From an uncultured Prolixibacteraceae bacterium (GTDB taxonomy: Bacteria > Bacteroidota > Bacteroidia > Bacteroidales > Prolixibacteraceae): a DNA stretch of 64,000 nt. The stretch spans positions 124,001-188,000 of the forward strand of contig CALGIG010000045.1 in assembly GCA_937915865.1 (NCBI GenBank). Reading direction: 5' to 3'. The translations under genes and the position numbers were made by a program. Below the pieces are notes generated by a model. The model was not told the DNA's origin and made no database searches. It saw nothing but the letters and a program-made list of their open reading frames with translations. Below are positions 25,449 through 34,676 of this stretch, piece by piece (the first letter of the stretch is position 1; every line of letters starts with the position of its first letter).

Positions 25449-25516
25449 TGTAGATTGATTATTTATTATTGATTATCGGAAATTCATCCTTGTGATTTGG
25501 TATTGGATATTTCCGG

Positions 25517-26467
25517 TTACTTCATTGCACCCTTGGTTATCGCCATTAGAGCAGCGGTTTTCACCAGTCTTCCTGCACCGGAGCCGGTTCCCGAAGCGCT
25601 GATAATCCAGGAGGCAATCTTTGGGACCATTAGCAGCCCGGCTATCCCGCATATTGGAACCACCATGTTGGAAACGTAATACATTGAGGGCTGGTAAAAC
25701 AGGGAGCTTTTAACTTGGGCAATCTCGGCATCCAACACATAGATCAGTACTTCCTGGACCAGTGACAGAACCAGCAAGGCGATGGGCAGGTAAAGGTTTA
25801 CATTGACAAACCGGGCAATCCATTGCAGGTAATTGTCCTGGAAGCCGTCGAATATGGAAATGGCAAAGATCAGCGGTCCAAAAATGATCAGCAGCACGCA
25901 AAAGACGGTTCGTAAGAAAGCAATCAGGTAAACGATCACCTCGAACAGGGATTCCAGCAGTTGTCGAATCCCGTCCATGAAGTAAAAACTGATCTGGTGC
26001 TGCAAAGCCCTTCCCGAGACAATGTTATAAGTGGTCAGCAGCATGTTAATCCCCTTGTCCCAAAGGGTGGCTTCTTTTTCCTGGTTTTCCTGAAAAGAAG
26101 GGAGATCAGCCGCTAAGATGGCCTGTTGCTTTTCTTCCAGCCGGTCGGCAACAATATGTTTCTTATCGGCATAAACAGCTTCGGAAAGTTTGGTTAGTCC
26201 TTTGGTCGGGACCATCAGCAGTTGAACAAAGGGGCCCCAAAAGGTAATGACCAGCACCAGCGCAAATGGCCGGAGAAGTGGTAACAGGGAGATGGGATTA
26301 TCTGCAATGAGTTGTTCATAAATGCGTTTGGAGATATACAGGAAGGCTGCAATGCCCCCGATGGCCTTAGCCATACCTGTCAGCATCTGTGCGTTGTCCA
26401 GTCCTCCCTGGACCAGCACATCGGTAAATGAAAAGAAATCTTTGGTGGTAATAACCTGTAGTAACAT
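25517..26467 (-). CDS. traJ: Conjugative transposon protein TraJ
   Basis: The 316-residue polytopic membrane protein (six or more hydrophobic segments, including FVLVITFWGPFVQLLMV-like and LIIFGPLIFAISIFDGF) matches TraJ, the VirB6-like channel component. A glycine/serine-rich C-terminal segment (ISASGTGSGAGRLVKTAAL) is typical. It follows two periplasmic-protein genes and precedes traK. Confidence 0.88.
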   Translation of the reverse strand: MLLQVITTKDFFSFTDVLVQGGLDNAQMLTGMAKAIGGIAAFLYISKRIYEQLIADNPISLLPLLRPFALVLVITFWGPFVQLLMVPTKGLTKLSEAVYADKKHIVADRLEEKQQAILAADLPSFQENQEKEATLWDKGINMLLTTYNIVSGRALQHQISFYFMDGIRQLLESLFEVIVYLIAFLRTVFCVLLIIFGPLIFAISIFDGFQDNYLQWIARFVNVNLYLPIALLVLSLVQEVLIYVLDAEIAQVKSSLFYQPSMYYVSNMVVPICGIAGLLMVPKIASWIISASGTGSGAGRLVKTAALMAITKGAMK

Positions 26468-26549
26468 AAGTCAGAAATGATGAATTTTGAATGATAAATG
26501 TTGAATTTTAGTGTTGAATGGATAGTCAGTGAGTTCACGATTGCTTGGT

Positions 26550-27287
26550 CTATTGTGCCAGGAAACTATAGGATTGACTGACATCGTTCGTATAAATCTG
26601 GTAGTGATGTACCTTCCGGTAGGTGTAGTCCGTTTCACCGATCTGTTGGTTCAGCTCTTTTTGGATCTCTGCAAAGGCCTCCAGCTTTTTGCCGTGATCG
26701 GTCTGGAACAGGTTAACCGTGATAAAACGGGTCAGGAGTTCGTCGGCTTCTTTTTGGTAAATGGACTTCAGCCAACTGCAATCATTCAGCTTGTTCAACT
26801 CATCCAACCGGTTTATACTGGCATAAAGGCGGATAAACCCGGAAGCGATGTTATAGATATCCGGAAGCTGATCGGAATTGGCATCAAAAATCGTCTTCTC
26901 CGTGTCCCGCTCCATCTGGGTATTGTCTTTTATCTGTTGAGTCTCCTCCTGTCTGCCTTTCATTTGTTGTTTCTGAATCAGCTTTTCGGCTATTTTCAGC
27001 AAGTTTACTTTCAGCAGGCTGGTGTATTCTTTTGTGTCATAAGTTGGTTCTGCAACTACCTCCACATAGTAATGGGTGGGCCAGGTGCGGATAAACACGT
27101 GGGGGATCGGGATCAGGCTGCCCTTAAAGGCAATAAAAGACAATGGGTAGGTTCCTCCCATATCCGGATAAGTCCCATGCCAGGGTTTGATATCGGTGAT
27201 CTGGGCTTTTAGTTCGCTTTGAGAATGAATCATCACAAGCAGAATTATAAGTATGCTAAGAATGCTTTTCATGGCTTTTCTAATCAT
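26550..27287 (-). CDS. Secreted protein of the transfer operon, unknown
   Basis: The 245-residue product has a signal peptide; an internal ATG (27272, MKSILSILI) may be the true start. A short conserved-looking N-terminal part (PWHGTYPDMGGTYPLSFIAF) precedes a helical region, and the C-terminal half resembles in composition the next gene upstream. I do not recognise the family. It lies between the VirB4 ATPase and TraJ, where CTnDOT has traH/traI, so it is probably a periplasmic part of the same machine. Confidence 0.7.
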   Translation of the reverse strand: MIRKAMKSILSILIILLVMIHSQSELKAQITDIKPWHGTYPDMGGTYPLSFIAFKGSLIPIPHVFIRTWPTHYYVEVVAEPTYDTKEYTSLLKVNLLKIAEKLIQKQQMKGRQEETQQIKDNTQMERDTEKTIFDANSDQLPDIYNIASGFIRLYASINRLDELNKLNDCSWLKSIYQKEADELLTRFITVNLFQTDHGKKLEAFAEIQKELNQQIGETDYTYRKVHHYQIYTNDVSQSYSFLAQ

Positions 27288-27308
27288 TAATCGTTTATCC
27301 CAAAACAG

Positions 27309-27983
27309 TTAATCATAAAGGGTGTAGTAGTAGGCAAAACTTTCCAGTTTGTCAGAATTAAAACTCTTCTGAAAGGAAGCGTACATCAGCTTGTTGTACA
27401 GGTAGCAGATCGTTCCATAGTGCTTGCGCACATCTTCATAAATACCGTTGATTGTATCATAGCGCTGCTTATCATCCATCATAAAGAGGTCATCTTTTAC
27501 GATGGAGTTCAAAATGGTCGTGGTCAATTGCTTACTGTCATCCAGGATCAAATCAAAAGACTGAACGATAACAGCAGCCTGTTGGCTGGTGAAGTTCTGA
27601 TCTTTAACCAGCTTGGGTAGTTTCTCTGTATAAACCTGGATGATCTTGCCCAGCATATCTTTGGTCTGTTTGATGCGCTTATAATCTTTGATCAGGGAAG
27701 AAACCTTTTGCAGGCTTTCCAGCGTTTTCTGATCCATGCCGACCAGTTCGGCAGTCAGTCCCTTTATGTCGCCATTGAGAACTTTTATTAATACATTGTA
27801 CCAGTTGATTTCGGACAGGATGCCCTTTTCCTGTTCCCAAAGGGCTTCACGCTGGACTCCCGCCCCAACATCGGTTACAGGGGCCTGTGCAGAGGTGCTT
27901 TGAATACCGGTCAGGCAGATCAACGTGAATAGCCCGATGAATAAAAATGTTGATTTTGTTTTCATGATTGTCATTGTTTTCAT
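27309..27983 (-). CDS. Secreted helical protein of the transfer operon (TraI/DUF4141 position)
   Basis: The 224-residue protein has a Sec signal peptide (FLFIGLFTLICLTGIQSTSA) and an otherwise all-helical mature part, with SSLIKDYKRIKQTKDMLGKI and LYNKLMYASFQKSFNSDKLE. It occupies the position of TraI (DUF4141, VirB5-like) after the VirB4-type ATPase, and its helical content fits, but I cannot confirm the family from motifs. It is 22 bp from the next gene. Confidence 0.7.
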   Translation of the reverse strand: MKTMTIMKTKSTFLFIGLFTLICLTGIQSTSAQAPVTDVGAGVQREALWEQEKGILSEINWYNVLIKVLNGDIKGLTAELVGMDQKTLESLQKVSSLIKDYKRIKQTKDMLGKIIQVYTEKLPKLVKDQNFTSQQAAVIVQSFDLILDDSKQLTTTILNSIVKDDLFMMDDKQRYDTINGIYEDVRKHYGTICYLYNKLMYASFQKSFNSDKLESFAYYYTLYD

Positions 27984-28067
27984 GGTTGTTTTTGCTTCTA
28001 TTGTTTTGATAATGTTTGCCGTCCTTTTGTCCCCCTCCCTTGGAGGGGTTAGGGGAGGCTATTTGTT

Positions 28068-30524
28068 TTACATCGCTTTGAGAATATTGATAAAAGATTG
28101 GTTCTTCTGGCTGGCAAGTTTTTCCAGGATCACTTGCTTTTCACTTTGTTCGGAGGTGTAGCAGTAGTATTCGGCTTTGCTGACTTCAAGGGCATAAACC
28201 TGTGAGTAACTTCCAAGCCCGATAAAGACTTCCTTGAGTTTTCTTCCTGTTGGCAGGTTCTTGTTGATCGAAAGGATTTGTTCTTTCTGAAATTCGGATA
28301 ATCCGAGCGTGTCGCTGATGCTTTGGAACTTGTTGCGGAATTTGCTCATGTCAAGCAGTATTCGGGTATCGGCATTGTTGATGATTGCATCGCGGATCAC
28401 CGGTGAGGAGATCACATCATCCACTTCCTGGGTAACCACCATCGCTTCGCCAAAGAATTTCCGGATGGTTTTATAAAAATACTTGATGTAAGAAGCCATC
28501 TGGGGTGTGGCAATGGCCTTCCACGCCTCCTCTATACAGATCACCTTTCGAACACCTTTGAGCCTTCTCATCTTCTGCATGAAAATGTCAATAATGATCA
28601 GGGTGGCTACCGGGAAGATCACGGCGTGGTCTTTAATATTATCCAGTTCGAAGACAATAAACGGGCAACGGAAAAACTCATCGGTATCCATCTGCTTGTT
28701 CAGCAGGTAGTCGTATTCTCCCCCACGGTAATATTTAGAGAGGATAAAGAAAAACTCGTTGGCATTAAACTCAATCGACTGCTCTTTCACCAGCCGGGGA
28801 ATGTAGCCCCGGCAGAACTCATAAAAGCCGTTGAAGGAACGTTCGGCTCTTTCTTCAGCGAAGAATTCTGACAATGCATGGGCAATCACATCTTTTTCCA
28901 TCTCCGAAAGGTTTTCCTTGTAAATGGTATAGATCACCGAAAGAATGGTTTGTTTTCGTTCGATATCCAGTTCTCCCTCCAGGATAAAAGGATTAAATGA
29001 AATCGGGTTATCGGTGGTAAATTCTACCATCATGGCACCGCCCTGCTTTTTCAGTCTCTCATTTAAGTAGATGGTCAGCAGTTCATAGCTTCGGCCTACG
29101 TCCAGCAGAACGATGTGGCAGTTTTCACTTTCGGCGTATTGCCGGAGCAAATGGTTGGTGAAAAAGGACTTCCCAGACCCCGAACCACCGATAATGATTT
29201 TATTCCGGTTGTGGATCAGGTGCCGGTGCATCGGTTCATCCGAAATATCGATCTTCACAGGGCAACCTTCCAGCCGGTCGGAAAGCCGGATGGTAAAATC
29301 CGAAGCGCTGTTCTTCAGTTCTCCTTCGAAGTTGGTCAGGCAGCAGGCCTGCGGAACCTGGGTAATGAAAAGCTCTGTCTCCGGAAGTTGTGTTGAGAAG
29401 GGCACACAGGAGAAAAACAGCATCGGCAGATCGTGGGTATGCTGGTACGGAAAGCAGTTCATCATCGAAAAAGCCGAAGCTGCTTCACTTTTATGCTGCT
29501 TTAAGTCTTTCAGGGAGGGATCAAAAAGCATCACGTTAAAGTGTGTTTTCACAATCTTCTCTCCCGAGGTTTGCACCCGGTCCAAGAATGAATCAATCAA
29601 CCCGGCATTGATCTTGTTCTCCGAAGAAAATTTGGACAAACTGTAAATCTTCTTGTAGCTGCCTTCCAGAAAACCTTTGATCTCCTGCTGCTCCGGAATA
29701 TAAATAAACTGGTTCGTGATGTGTGAAAACGACAGGTGATAACTTACCGGGTAAACCAGTGAAACCGGCAGGCTGGTCTGCGGATGATCTGCAGCCGGGC
29801 GCAGTTCTGCCGGGATGTGTGAATAGTCGCTCAATGACAAGACTTCCACAAACTGGTCCATTACCTTTAACCGATCCCTGAAATCAATGCCTCCAAGTGT
29901 TGGATGGTTCTCTGTAAAATTCAGGCTCAAAAAACGTTCAATCATTCCCAGTGAATGGTCATCACCGATGGCTTCTTTCCCGGTAATGGGTTCGCATTGA
30001 ATCCCATTCTGGGTGAAAATGGCCACCACATTACTTCTAAGTTCATTTATTTTATTGTACTGCAGTTTTTCCAGGTTGCGCTCCCTGCGGGAGAGGATCA
30101 GGGCGGATTCGAGATAGTTTTTCAAAAGTCCTTTGTTGAGCAAACTGATGTAAAAACAGCACTCGTGTTTAAGGTAATGTCGTCCGTTAAAATGTTCGAG
30201 GTAGGAGCTGTCCAGGCTTTCTGCTGTTCTCATTCCGGTTTGTTCTTTATGACTGTCCTGTTCGTTTACCACATCCGGATGGAATTCCTGAGTTAGAAAA
30301 AAATCCTGTTTGTGAAAAAAACTCCCGGCAGGCAGCAGGTTAATCATTCTGCAAAGAGTATCATGCAGCATGTACAGGTTTTCTTCGCTGCACGAAAGAA
30401 CTTCAGGCAGGTGCAACCGAAAACCGATAGTCAGGTCCAGGTTACCGGATACCTGCACATCGCCGTTAAAGCCTAGTATCGGGAGAACTGATTCAAGTTT
30501 TTTTATCTTCATTTCAATTTTCAA
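28068..30524 (-). CDS. traG: VirB4-type conjugation ATPase (TraG family of Bacteroidota elements)
   Basis: The 818-residue protein is the VirB4-like ATPase that energises the transfer channel. Walker A is GGSGSGKS near residue 445, Walker B is KVICIEEAWKA and the following VVTQEVDDVISSPVIRDAII segment is diagnostic. N-terminal domain motifs (HDTLCRMINLLPAGSFFHKQ) match the Bacteroidota TraG group. It overlaps traF by 4 bp. All motifs are intact. Confidence 0.92.
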   Translation of the reverse strand: MKIEMKIKKLESVLPILGFNGDVQVSGNLDLTIGFRLHLPEVLSCSEENLYMLHDTLCRMINLLPAGSFFHKQDFFLTQEFHPDVVNEQDSHKEQTGMRTAESLDSSYLEHFNGRHYLKHECCFYISLLNKGLLKNYLESALILSRRERNLEKLQYNKINELRSNVVAIFTQNGIQCEPITGKEAIGDDHSLGMIERFLSLNFTENHPTLGGIDFRDRLKVMDQFVEVLSLSDYSHIPAELRPAADHPQTSLPVSLVYPVSYHLSFSHITNQFIYIPEQQEIKGFLEGSYKKIYSLSKFSSENKINAGLIDSFLDRVQTSGEKIVKTHFNVMLFDPSLKDLKQHKSEAASAFSMMNCFPYQHTHDLPMLFFSCVPFSTQLPETELFITQVPQACCLTNFEGELKNSASDFTIRLSDRLEGCPVKIDISDEPMHRHLIHNRNKIIIGGSGSGKSFFTNHLLRQYAESENCHIVLLDVGRSYELLTIYLNERLKKQGGAMMVEFTTDNPISFNPFILEGELDIERKQTILSVIYTIYKENLSEMEKDVIAHALSEFFAEERAERSFNGFYEFCRGYIPRLVKEQSIEFNANEFFFILSKYYRGGEYDYLLNKQMDTDEFFRCPFIVFELDNIKDHAVIFPVATLIIIDIFMQKMRRLKGVRKVICIEEAWKAIATPQMASYIKYFYKTIRKFFGEAMVVTQEVDDVISSPVIRDAIINNADTRILLDMSKFRNKFQSISDTLGLSEFQKEQILSINKNLPTGRKLKEVFIGLGSYSQVYALEVSKAEYYCYTSEQSEKQVILEKLASQKNQSFINILKAM

Positions 30525-30832
30525 TTGGAAAAGGTTTGATGAATTCGTCGTTTACAGCTAATAAACTGGGGCAGTTTCCGGGCTGTCTGTTTTTTACCCC
30601 AACCTTCAGGTCCATACTTCTTCTGGATGGTATTTAGGCGGTAGAGATAACCCAGTAAAGACGGAACACTGATCAGGACGGCAGGGAAAACCCCGGCCAG
30701 GATGTACAGCCCTGAAAACAGCAGGAATGTGGCAATGATCCCGTACAGCGCCCGGTAAACCAAAGGGCCGGAAAGCCCTTTGATATACAGCCGGGTGTCC
30801 ACTTTCTTAACCGGGTAGCTGCTGGTTTCCAT
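30521..30832 (-). CDS. traF: Conjugative transposon protein TraF (DUF4133)
   Basis: The start METSSYPVKKVD (30832) overlaps the traE stop; the longer frame upstream lies inside traE. The 103-residue protein carries the DUF4133 pattern: KGLSGPLVYRALYG followed by two membrane helices and a KKYGPEGWGKK segment. It is a VirB3-like inner-membrane component and directly precedes the VirB4 ATPase, as usual. Confidence 0.88.
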   Translation of the reverse strand: METSSYPVKKVDTRLYIKGLSGPLVYRALYGIIATFLLFSGLYILAGVFPAVLISVPSLLGYLYRLNTIQKKYGPEGWGKKQTARKLPQFISCKRRIHQTFSN

Positions 30833-31146
30833 CAGGCAAAAAAGGCCTTGATCACCACTCCAACCAGGATCAGAAACAGGCAGGCGCCGAACCAACCCAT
30901 GATGGCTTTCTGGGTATCCTGGTCACCGCTCTGCCACTTGATATATACCCGGACGCCCCCGATCAGCCCAACCACGGCTCCAATAGCAATAATCAGGTTG
31001 GAAATAGGGTCCACGTACGAACTGACCTCGGCTGTGGCCTGGTCAATTCCGGCAGCACTTTGAGCCATGGAACTGTAAATGTTTAAAACCAGCATCGCAA
31101 CGAAAGCGGATACTTCTCGAAAGAAATTCTGAACACGTGTTTTCAT
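30832..31146 (-). CDS. traE: Conjugative transposon protein TraE (DUF4134)
   Basis: The 104-residue protein has a signal-like first helix, GIDQATAEVSSYVDPISNLI, then a second helix (IAIGAVVGLIGGVRVYIKW) and a third at the C-terminus, with the KWQSGDQDTQKAIMGWFGA stretch typical of DUF4134. It is the VirB2-like pilin-type subunit. Confidence 0.9.
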   Translation of the reverse strand: MKTRVQNFFREVSAFVAMLVLNIYSSMAQSAAGIDQATAEVSSYVDPISNLIIAIGAVVGLIGGVRVYIKWQSGDQDTQKAIMGWFGACLFLILVGVVIKAFFA

Positions 31147-31185
31147 GTGACTTTGAGTTTTTAAGAGTTAATATTTGAACATTGT

Positions 31186-31548
31186 TTATGATTGAAACCG
31201 GACCTGTTCCAGTATTTTTGGAAGTTGCGGATCATCAGGCCGGGAGAAAGTATCGATGGAATATCCTTCGTCGATCCCGTTTTCCTCGTAAAGCGAAACC
31301 GGCAGGACAATATCTTCAGAAAGCCGGAAAGGGATTAATTCGGATGGAAAATCTTGGGAGGATACGCAAATGGGAATTAACCCTTCCGAACTAAGAGGGG
31401 TAAAACTGTCTTCTTCAAACAGGGTTTTGCGGTTGTAGCTTCTTTGCCTGTAAAAGGCCAGCAGGATGACTGACAGGTACCACAAAAGCAGGACTGAAAC
31501 AATAAATCCTGAAAACTCACCCCAACTGATTCGGTTGATTCCAAACAT
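31186..31548 (-). CDS. Small membrane protein at the head of the transfer operon
   Basis: The 120-residue protein has one membrane helix (FSGFIVSVLLLWYLSVILLAF, residues 13-33, given here in two parts FSGFIVSVLLLW and YLSVILLAF), a basic stop-transfer and an acidic tail. It is the first gene of the tra transcript and sits about 120 bp downstream of a promoter-like repeat shared with the HTH gene at 34.6 kb. It occupies the TraD position of related elements, but I do not recognise the family. Confidence 0.65.
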   Translation of the reverse strand: MFGINRISWGEFSGFIVSVLLLWYLSVILLAFYRQRSYNRKTLFEEDSFTPLSSEGLIPICVSSQDFPSELIPFRLSEDIVLPVSLYEENGIDEGYSIDTFSRPDDPQLPKILEQVRFQS

Positions 31549-31663
31549 GGCTGTTCATTTTTGGGTTATATATTTTGGTAGTCTTTGATCCGGAAACCGA
31601 AAAACCTGTTCCCGGATCGCAGGAACAAAGTTTGGAAAGTCAAACAACACTTTTTATAGAGCT

Positions 31664-31696
31664 ATTGTCAGGTGGGGTATTTTTTATTGTTAATAA
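31664..31696 (-). promoter_or_regulatory. Conserved upstream element of the tra operon
   Basis: ATTGTCAGGTGGGG followed by a T-rich block and TTATTGTTAATAA is nearly identical to 34677-34710 upstream of the excisionase-like gene. Both precede minus-strand operons of the element at 75-120 bp, so I read them as a shared control site, perhaps a promoter or regulator-binding site. Confidence 0.5.
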
Positions 31697-32640
31697 TATA
31701 GTTGATATTCAAATAGTTAAAATAGAATTTGGGCTATTTTGTCCTGGATTAGGCCGTCTTTGGGAAAGAAAGTGATTTGAATTGCTTTGGATTGGATCAA
31801 TTTGAAAACCAGAAAATTTTCAAAAGAAAACGAAAAAACGGTCAAAAAAATAAAAAGAAAGCCGAAAAAGTGACGGGCGGGGCTAAAGTGCAAGGCTGGA
31901 CCGCTTTTTTGATAAATCATTTGATGACTTTTTTTTTTGAGGCAACTATAGCATTGAAAAAAGCGGGACACTTGCTTTGGCCTTGCGCATTTACCTGGGT
32001 GTGGTTGTGGGGAGTCCGGCTAACTTGGCTTTTCTTTTTGGGTTTTGACAATGGTTTTACCTGACAAATGTTACCTGGTAAAAGATTTATGAAGGCTGGT
32101 GGGGAAAAGGTAAGTGTGGTACCTGCACTGGAATGAAGCGATTGGACGGGATGAATGAAGCTTCTTCCCGGCTTTTTTGTGCGGTTCGTGTATTGGAAAA
32201 GGCCGGGGAAGGCGAAATGGAATTGGGCAGGCAATAGCGAAATGGAAGGTAAGGAACCACTCTTGCCGTGGGGTCAACCCGGCTTATGAGCTAATCGAGC
32301 TGACCTGAGCAACCGGTTCCGGTGAGCCTGCAAACCGGATTAGGGCGTGGGTAAAGCGAAGTGAAGCGAATGTGCCGGGGAGACAAGGAAAGTACCTGAC
32401 AGAAAGCTTTAATGCAATGATTTATTTAAACCTGCAAATAACAGGAAGTGTGGCTTTGTAAGGGAAAAGGCAATGCGTCATGAAATGACAGGCATTGATC
32501 CTTGAACCGGAAAAGGCCAGTCTTCTCTTGTTGAACGAGGCTTGTTCGCGCCCGGCGGAGCCAAAGCGCGAACAGGCCGCAGTACCTGCCAACCAAACAT
32601 CGGTACCTGATTTAAGAGTTGCGCGTGTTTGACGTTGTCT
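31697..32640. other. Long non-coding stretch between tra operon and replication genes
   Basis: Short open frames exist in several frames but none has a convincing start, composition or neighbour. From about 32240 to 32400 the plus strand is purine-rich and carries short self-complementary pieces (AGCT-AATCG-AGCT, CCGGTTCCGG, and GCGC...GCGC near 32550), which could belong to a structured plus-strand RNA. I saw no tRNA and no match to a known RNA family that I could justify. Confidence 0.4.
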
Positions 32641-33366
32641 TCAAACCCTTTTATCCTTTGATTCCCGGTCAAAAGCCACCAGGTTGAACATTTCTCTCAT
32701 TCGGGAACGTATCCGGTTCCCGTAAATGGATTCCAGTTCGGAGGCTGAAAGATTCGTGGTAATGTGGGTCATCATCCGTTGGGAGACAAAAAGGTCGTAC
32801 CTGGCCAAAAGGATTTCAGCCATCACGTTGCAATCGTTTCCGTAGTATTTCGGGGTCTGCTCCAGTCCCAGGTCATCAAAACACCAGACTTTGGGAATGA
32901 GATAATTTCCCAACCTGAAGAACGATCCTTTGCCATACTGGTTGATTACGGCAAAACCGTCTTTCTCAAATTCAAAGCTGATTTCACGCGTTGGCTTGAT
33001 GTGGTATTGGGTTTCCCTCGGTAAGAAATAGCTGATCAGTTTCAATAAGCTGGTCTTCCCGCACCCGATTGGACCGCAGACCAGCAATCCTTTCCAAAGG
33101 TTTATGCCACGCCGTTCGGCGTTTTCCATATCGCCAATGGCATAAACCAGTAACTTGTAGATCAGTTCCAGATCGTTCGGATCAATCGCGAAATGGTTCC
33201 CAAAAAGGATTTTTCCGCGTTCTTCCATCCATTGAATGCTGTTTTGAAAACTGAAATTGAATATTCCTCCCCTAAACTCTGCAATCTGTTCATAAGGGTT
33301 CATCGTAATTTTTGTTGACCGTGACACTGAGGTTGCCGGTCCCGATTTTATTAAATTCTCGTTCAT
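32641..33366 (-). CDS. DnaC/IstB-like ATPase, probable helicase loader
   Basis: The 241-residue AAA+ protein has Walker A GPIGCGKTSLLK, Walker B VWCFDDLGLEQ, sensor-1 THITTNLSASELE and an arginine-rich box (IRSRMREMFNLVAF), as in DnaC and IstB. ATGs at 33366 and 33303 (MNPYEQI) are both possible; the second gives a 14-bp overlap with the RepA-like gene upstream, the first a 77-bp overlap. Pairing with a RepA-like gene suggests a replication module of the element, with this protein loading the replicative helicase. Confidence 0.8.
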   Translation of the reverse strand: MNENLIKSGPATSVSRSTKITMNPYEQIAEFRGGIFNFSFQNSIQWMEERGKILFGNHFAIDPNDLELIYKLLVYAIGDMENAERRGINLWKGLLVCGPIGCGKTSLLKLISYFLPRETQYHIKPTREISFEFEKDGFAVINQYGKGSFFRLGNYLIPKVWCFDDLGLEQTPKYYGNDCNVMAEILLARYDLFVSQRMMTHITTNLSASELESIYGNRIRSRMREMFNLVAFDRESKDKRV

Positions 33367-34309
33367 CTGTCCTGTTGTTTTGATTGTTTTCTATCCATTT
33401 CCGGGCAAGGGCCTGCCACGAAACAATGGTTTTCATATCCCCGGTTTTCCAGCCCGAAGACTGGTAACGGGAGTAAAACTTTTGTGCTTCATCGGTTGAT
33501 GACTGGTTGTGTTGGAAAAAATGTTTGATCACCTCGAATTCCGGAATTCGGCTTTTGAGATCATGGTTTTTCCCCGGTTTTTCCTCTTCTTCGGAAACTT
33601 TTTCTTTTGAATCTTTTTCTGAAGCTTCTTCTTCTTTAAGTTTATTCCTGTTTGTAATCTTTATAAAGAGTGTATCACTTGCTGTATCAGTTCCTGTATC
33701 AGATTTAATACCGACAGATTCATTTTTACTGGTTGCGGTGCTTCTTCCGGTATCATTTTCAGTATTGGCTGTGATATCGATACCGGTTGCGGTATCACTT
33801 CCTGTACACCCTGCTGTATCGTTTTTGATACCGGTATTGCTTGCAGTAACCGCTCCGGTATCATTTTCAAGACTGCCGGAAGTGCCGGAATCACCTGCAG
33901 TATTTGTTCCCGTATCAGAGGCAGTATCACTTTCAGTACCGGTATTGCCGGCGGTATCTGTTGCTGTATCATTTTTGATACCGGTATCACCGGCGGTATT
34001 CCCGGCCATATCGCCTCCGGTATCAAACCGGATACAGGTAACTTTACTCCCGGAATGAATATTGGAAGACGGGGCATAATCAATATAGCCCCAATCTGCC
34101 AGCTCTTTCATGCAGCGAGCGTACGTATTGGCAGAACCGATCCGGGCCAGGTCCATCATTTCCGTACGGGAAACGGTAAACTGGCCTGAGAACCGGTTGG
34201 CATTCCAATGCTGAAAAAGGGCAATATACAGGCTGATATGATAGGATGACATGCGTTTATCTCCTGCCAAACGTTCAAAAAATCCGTTCAAATGCCGGAT
34301 GTAATTCAT
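33290..34309 (-). CDS. RepA-like winged-helix protein with repetitive central region
   Basis: The 339-residue protein has an N-terminal DNA-binding domain (SSYHISLYIALFQHWN, FTVSRTEMMDLARIGSANTY, ELADWGYIDY) of the kind found in plasmid replication initiators and DnaD-like proteins. Residues about 93-215 are a low-complexity stretch of D-T, N-T-G and S-D-T units, then an acidic linker and a C-terminal DnaD/DnaC-contact-like segment (FYSRYQSSGWKTGDMKTIVS). The repeats come from a DNA array of GATAC motifs in the gene. It overlaps the HTH gene upstream by 4 bp and the ATPase gene downstream. Initiator function is inferred. Confidence 0.75.
   Translation of the reverse strand: MNYIRHLNGFFERLAGDKRMSSYHISLYIALFQHWNANRFSGQFTVSRTEMMDLARIGSANTYARCMKELADWGYIDYAPSSNIHSGSKVTCIRFDTGGDMAGNTAGDTGIKNDTATDTAGNTGTESDTASDTGTNTAGDSGTSGSLENDTGAVTASNTGIKNDTAGCTGSDTATGIDITANTENDTGRSTATSKNESVGIKSDTGTDTASDTLFIKITNRNKLKEEEASEKDSKEKVSEEEEKPGKNHDLKSRIPEFEVIKHFFQHNQSSTDEAQKFYSRYQSSGWKTGDMKTIVSWQALARKWIENNQNNRTDEREFNKIGTGNLSVTVNKNYDEPL
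33670..34034. repeat. Iteron-like GTATC/GATAC array inside the RepA-like gene
   Basis: The pentamer GTATC occurs 13 times on the plus strand in about 360 bases (for example near 33672, 33684, 33697, 33791, 33816, 33858, 33911, 33953, 33967, 33985). Some face GATAC to form GTATC-n6-GATAC palindromes, often followed by CGGTAT. Spacing is irregular but mostly in multiples of three, as expected inside a coding repeat. Confidence 0.65.
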
Positions 34310-34602
34310 CGCCTGGCAGTAAGACTAAAGCGGTCTTTTTGTTTGTTGGATTCCAGGATTTTCTGGATTTCATTGGAGTCATAGAAAAGGATTCCGCCCA
34401 TTTTGGTAAACGGGAGGGTTCCGTTGATACGCATGTTTTGAAGGGTTCCGGGAGAAATACCCAGCATCTTGCGGACTTCAAAAGATTTGAGCCATTTTTT
34501 TGTTGGTTGACCCTGGCGCTCGTCAAGCAGTTTTTTCAGTTCGGAAAATAATTCGGTTTTGAATTCCCGAAGGTCGTCGGTGGTAATAATTTCTGAAGGC
34601 AT
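34306..34602 (-). CDS. Helix-turn-helix (excisionase/HTH_17-like) protein
   Basis: I start at MPSEIITTDDLREF (34602); the longer frame runs back into the leader. The 98-residue protein has a helical N-terminus and a MerR/HTH_17-type DNA-binding part (WLKSFEVRKMLGISPGTLQN, NGTLPFTKMGGILFYDSNEI). Such proteins are common just before rep genes on Bacteroidota elements and may act as transcription factor or recombination directionality factor. It heads a three-gene operon with RepA-like and DnaC-like proteins. Confidence 0.8.
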   Translation of the reverse strand: MPSEIITTDDLREFKTELFSELKKLLDERQGQPTKKWLKSFEVRKMLGISPGTLQNMRINGTLPFTKMGGILFYDSNEIQKILESNKQKDRFSLTARR

Positions 34603-34676
34603 AACGTTTAATTTTGAATGATACAATTTGAACTTCGCCAAATTTGCACCCTTCAAAATTGAAATGTTATCAAGCA

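Noticed and set aside
31777..32064. A 95-aa plus-strand frame in the gap before the replication genes
   Set aside because: Starts with a lysine-rich stretch and continues in tryptophan-rich low-quality sequence; no domain, no partner, and opposite to all element genes.
31697..32640. Group II intron fragment
   Set aside because: Some purine-rich and GTGAAGCGAA-like phrases suggested one, but there is no domain V hairpin, no intron 5' GTGCG boundary and no reverse transcriptase.
33507..34083. Open frames of 183 aa (plus) and 140 aa (minus, second frame) over the RepA-like gene
   Set aside because: They arise from the GATAC repeat array, which keeps several frames open; composition is repetitive and there is no start region or family match.
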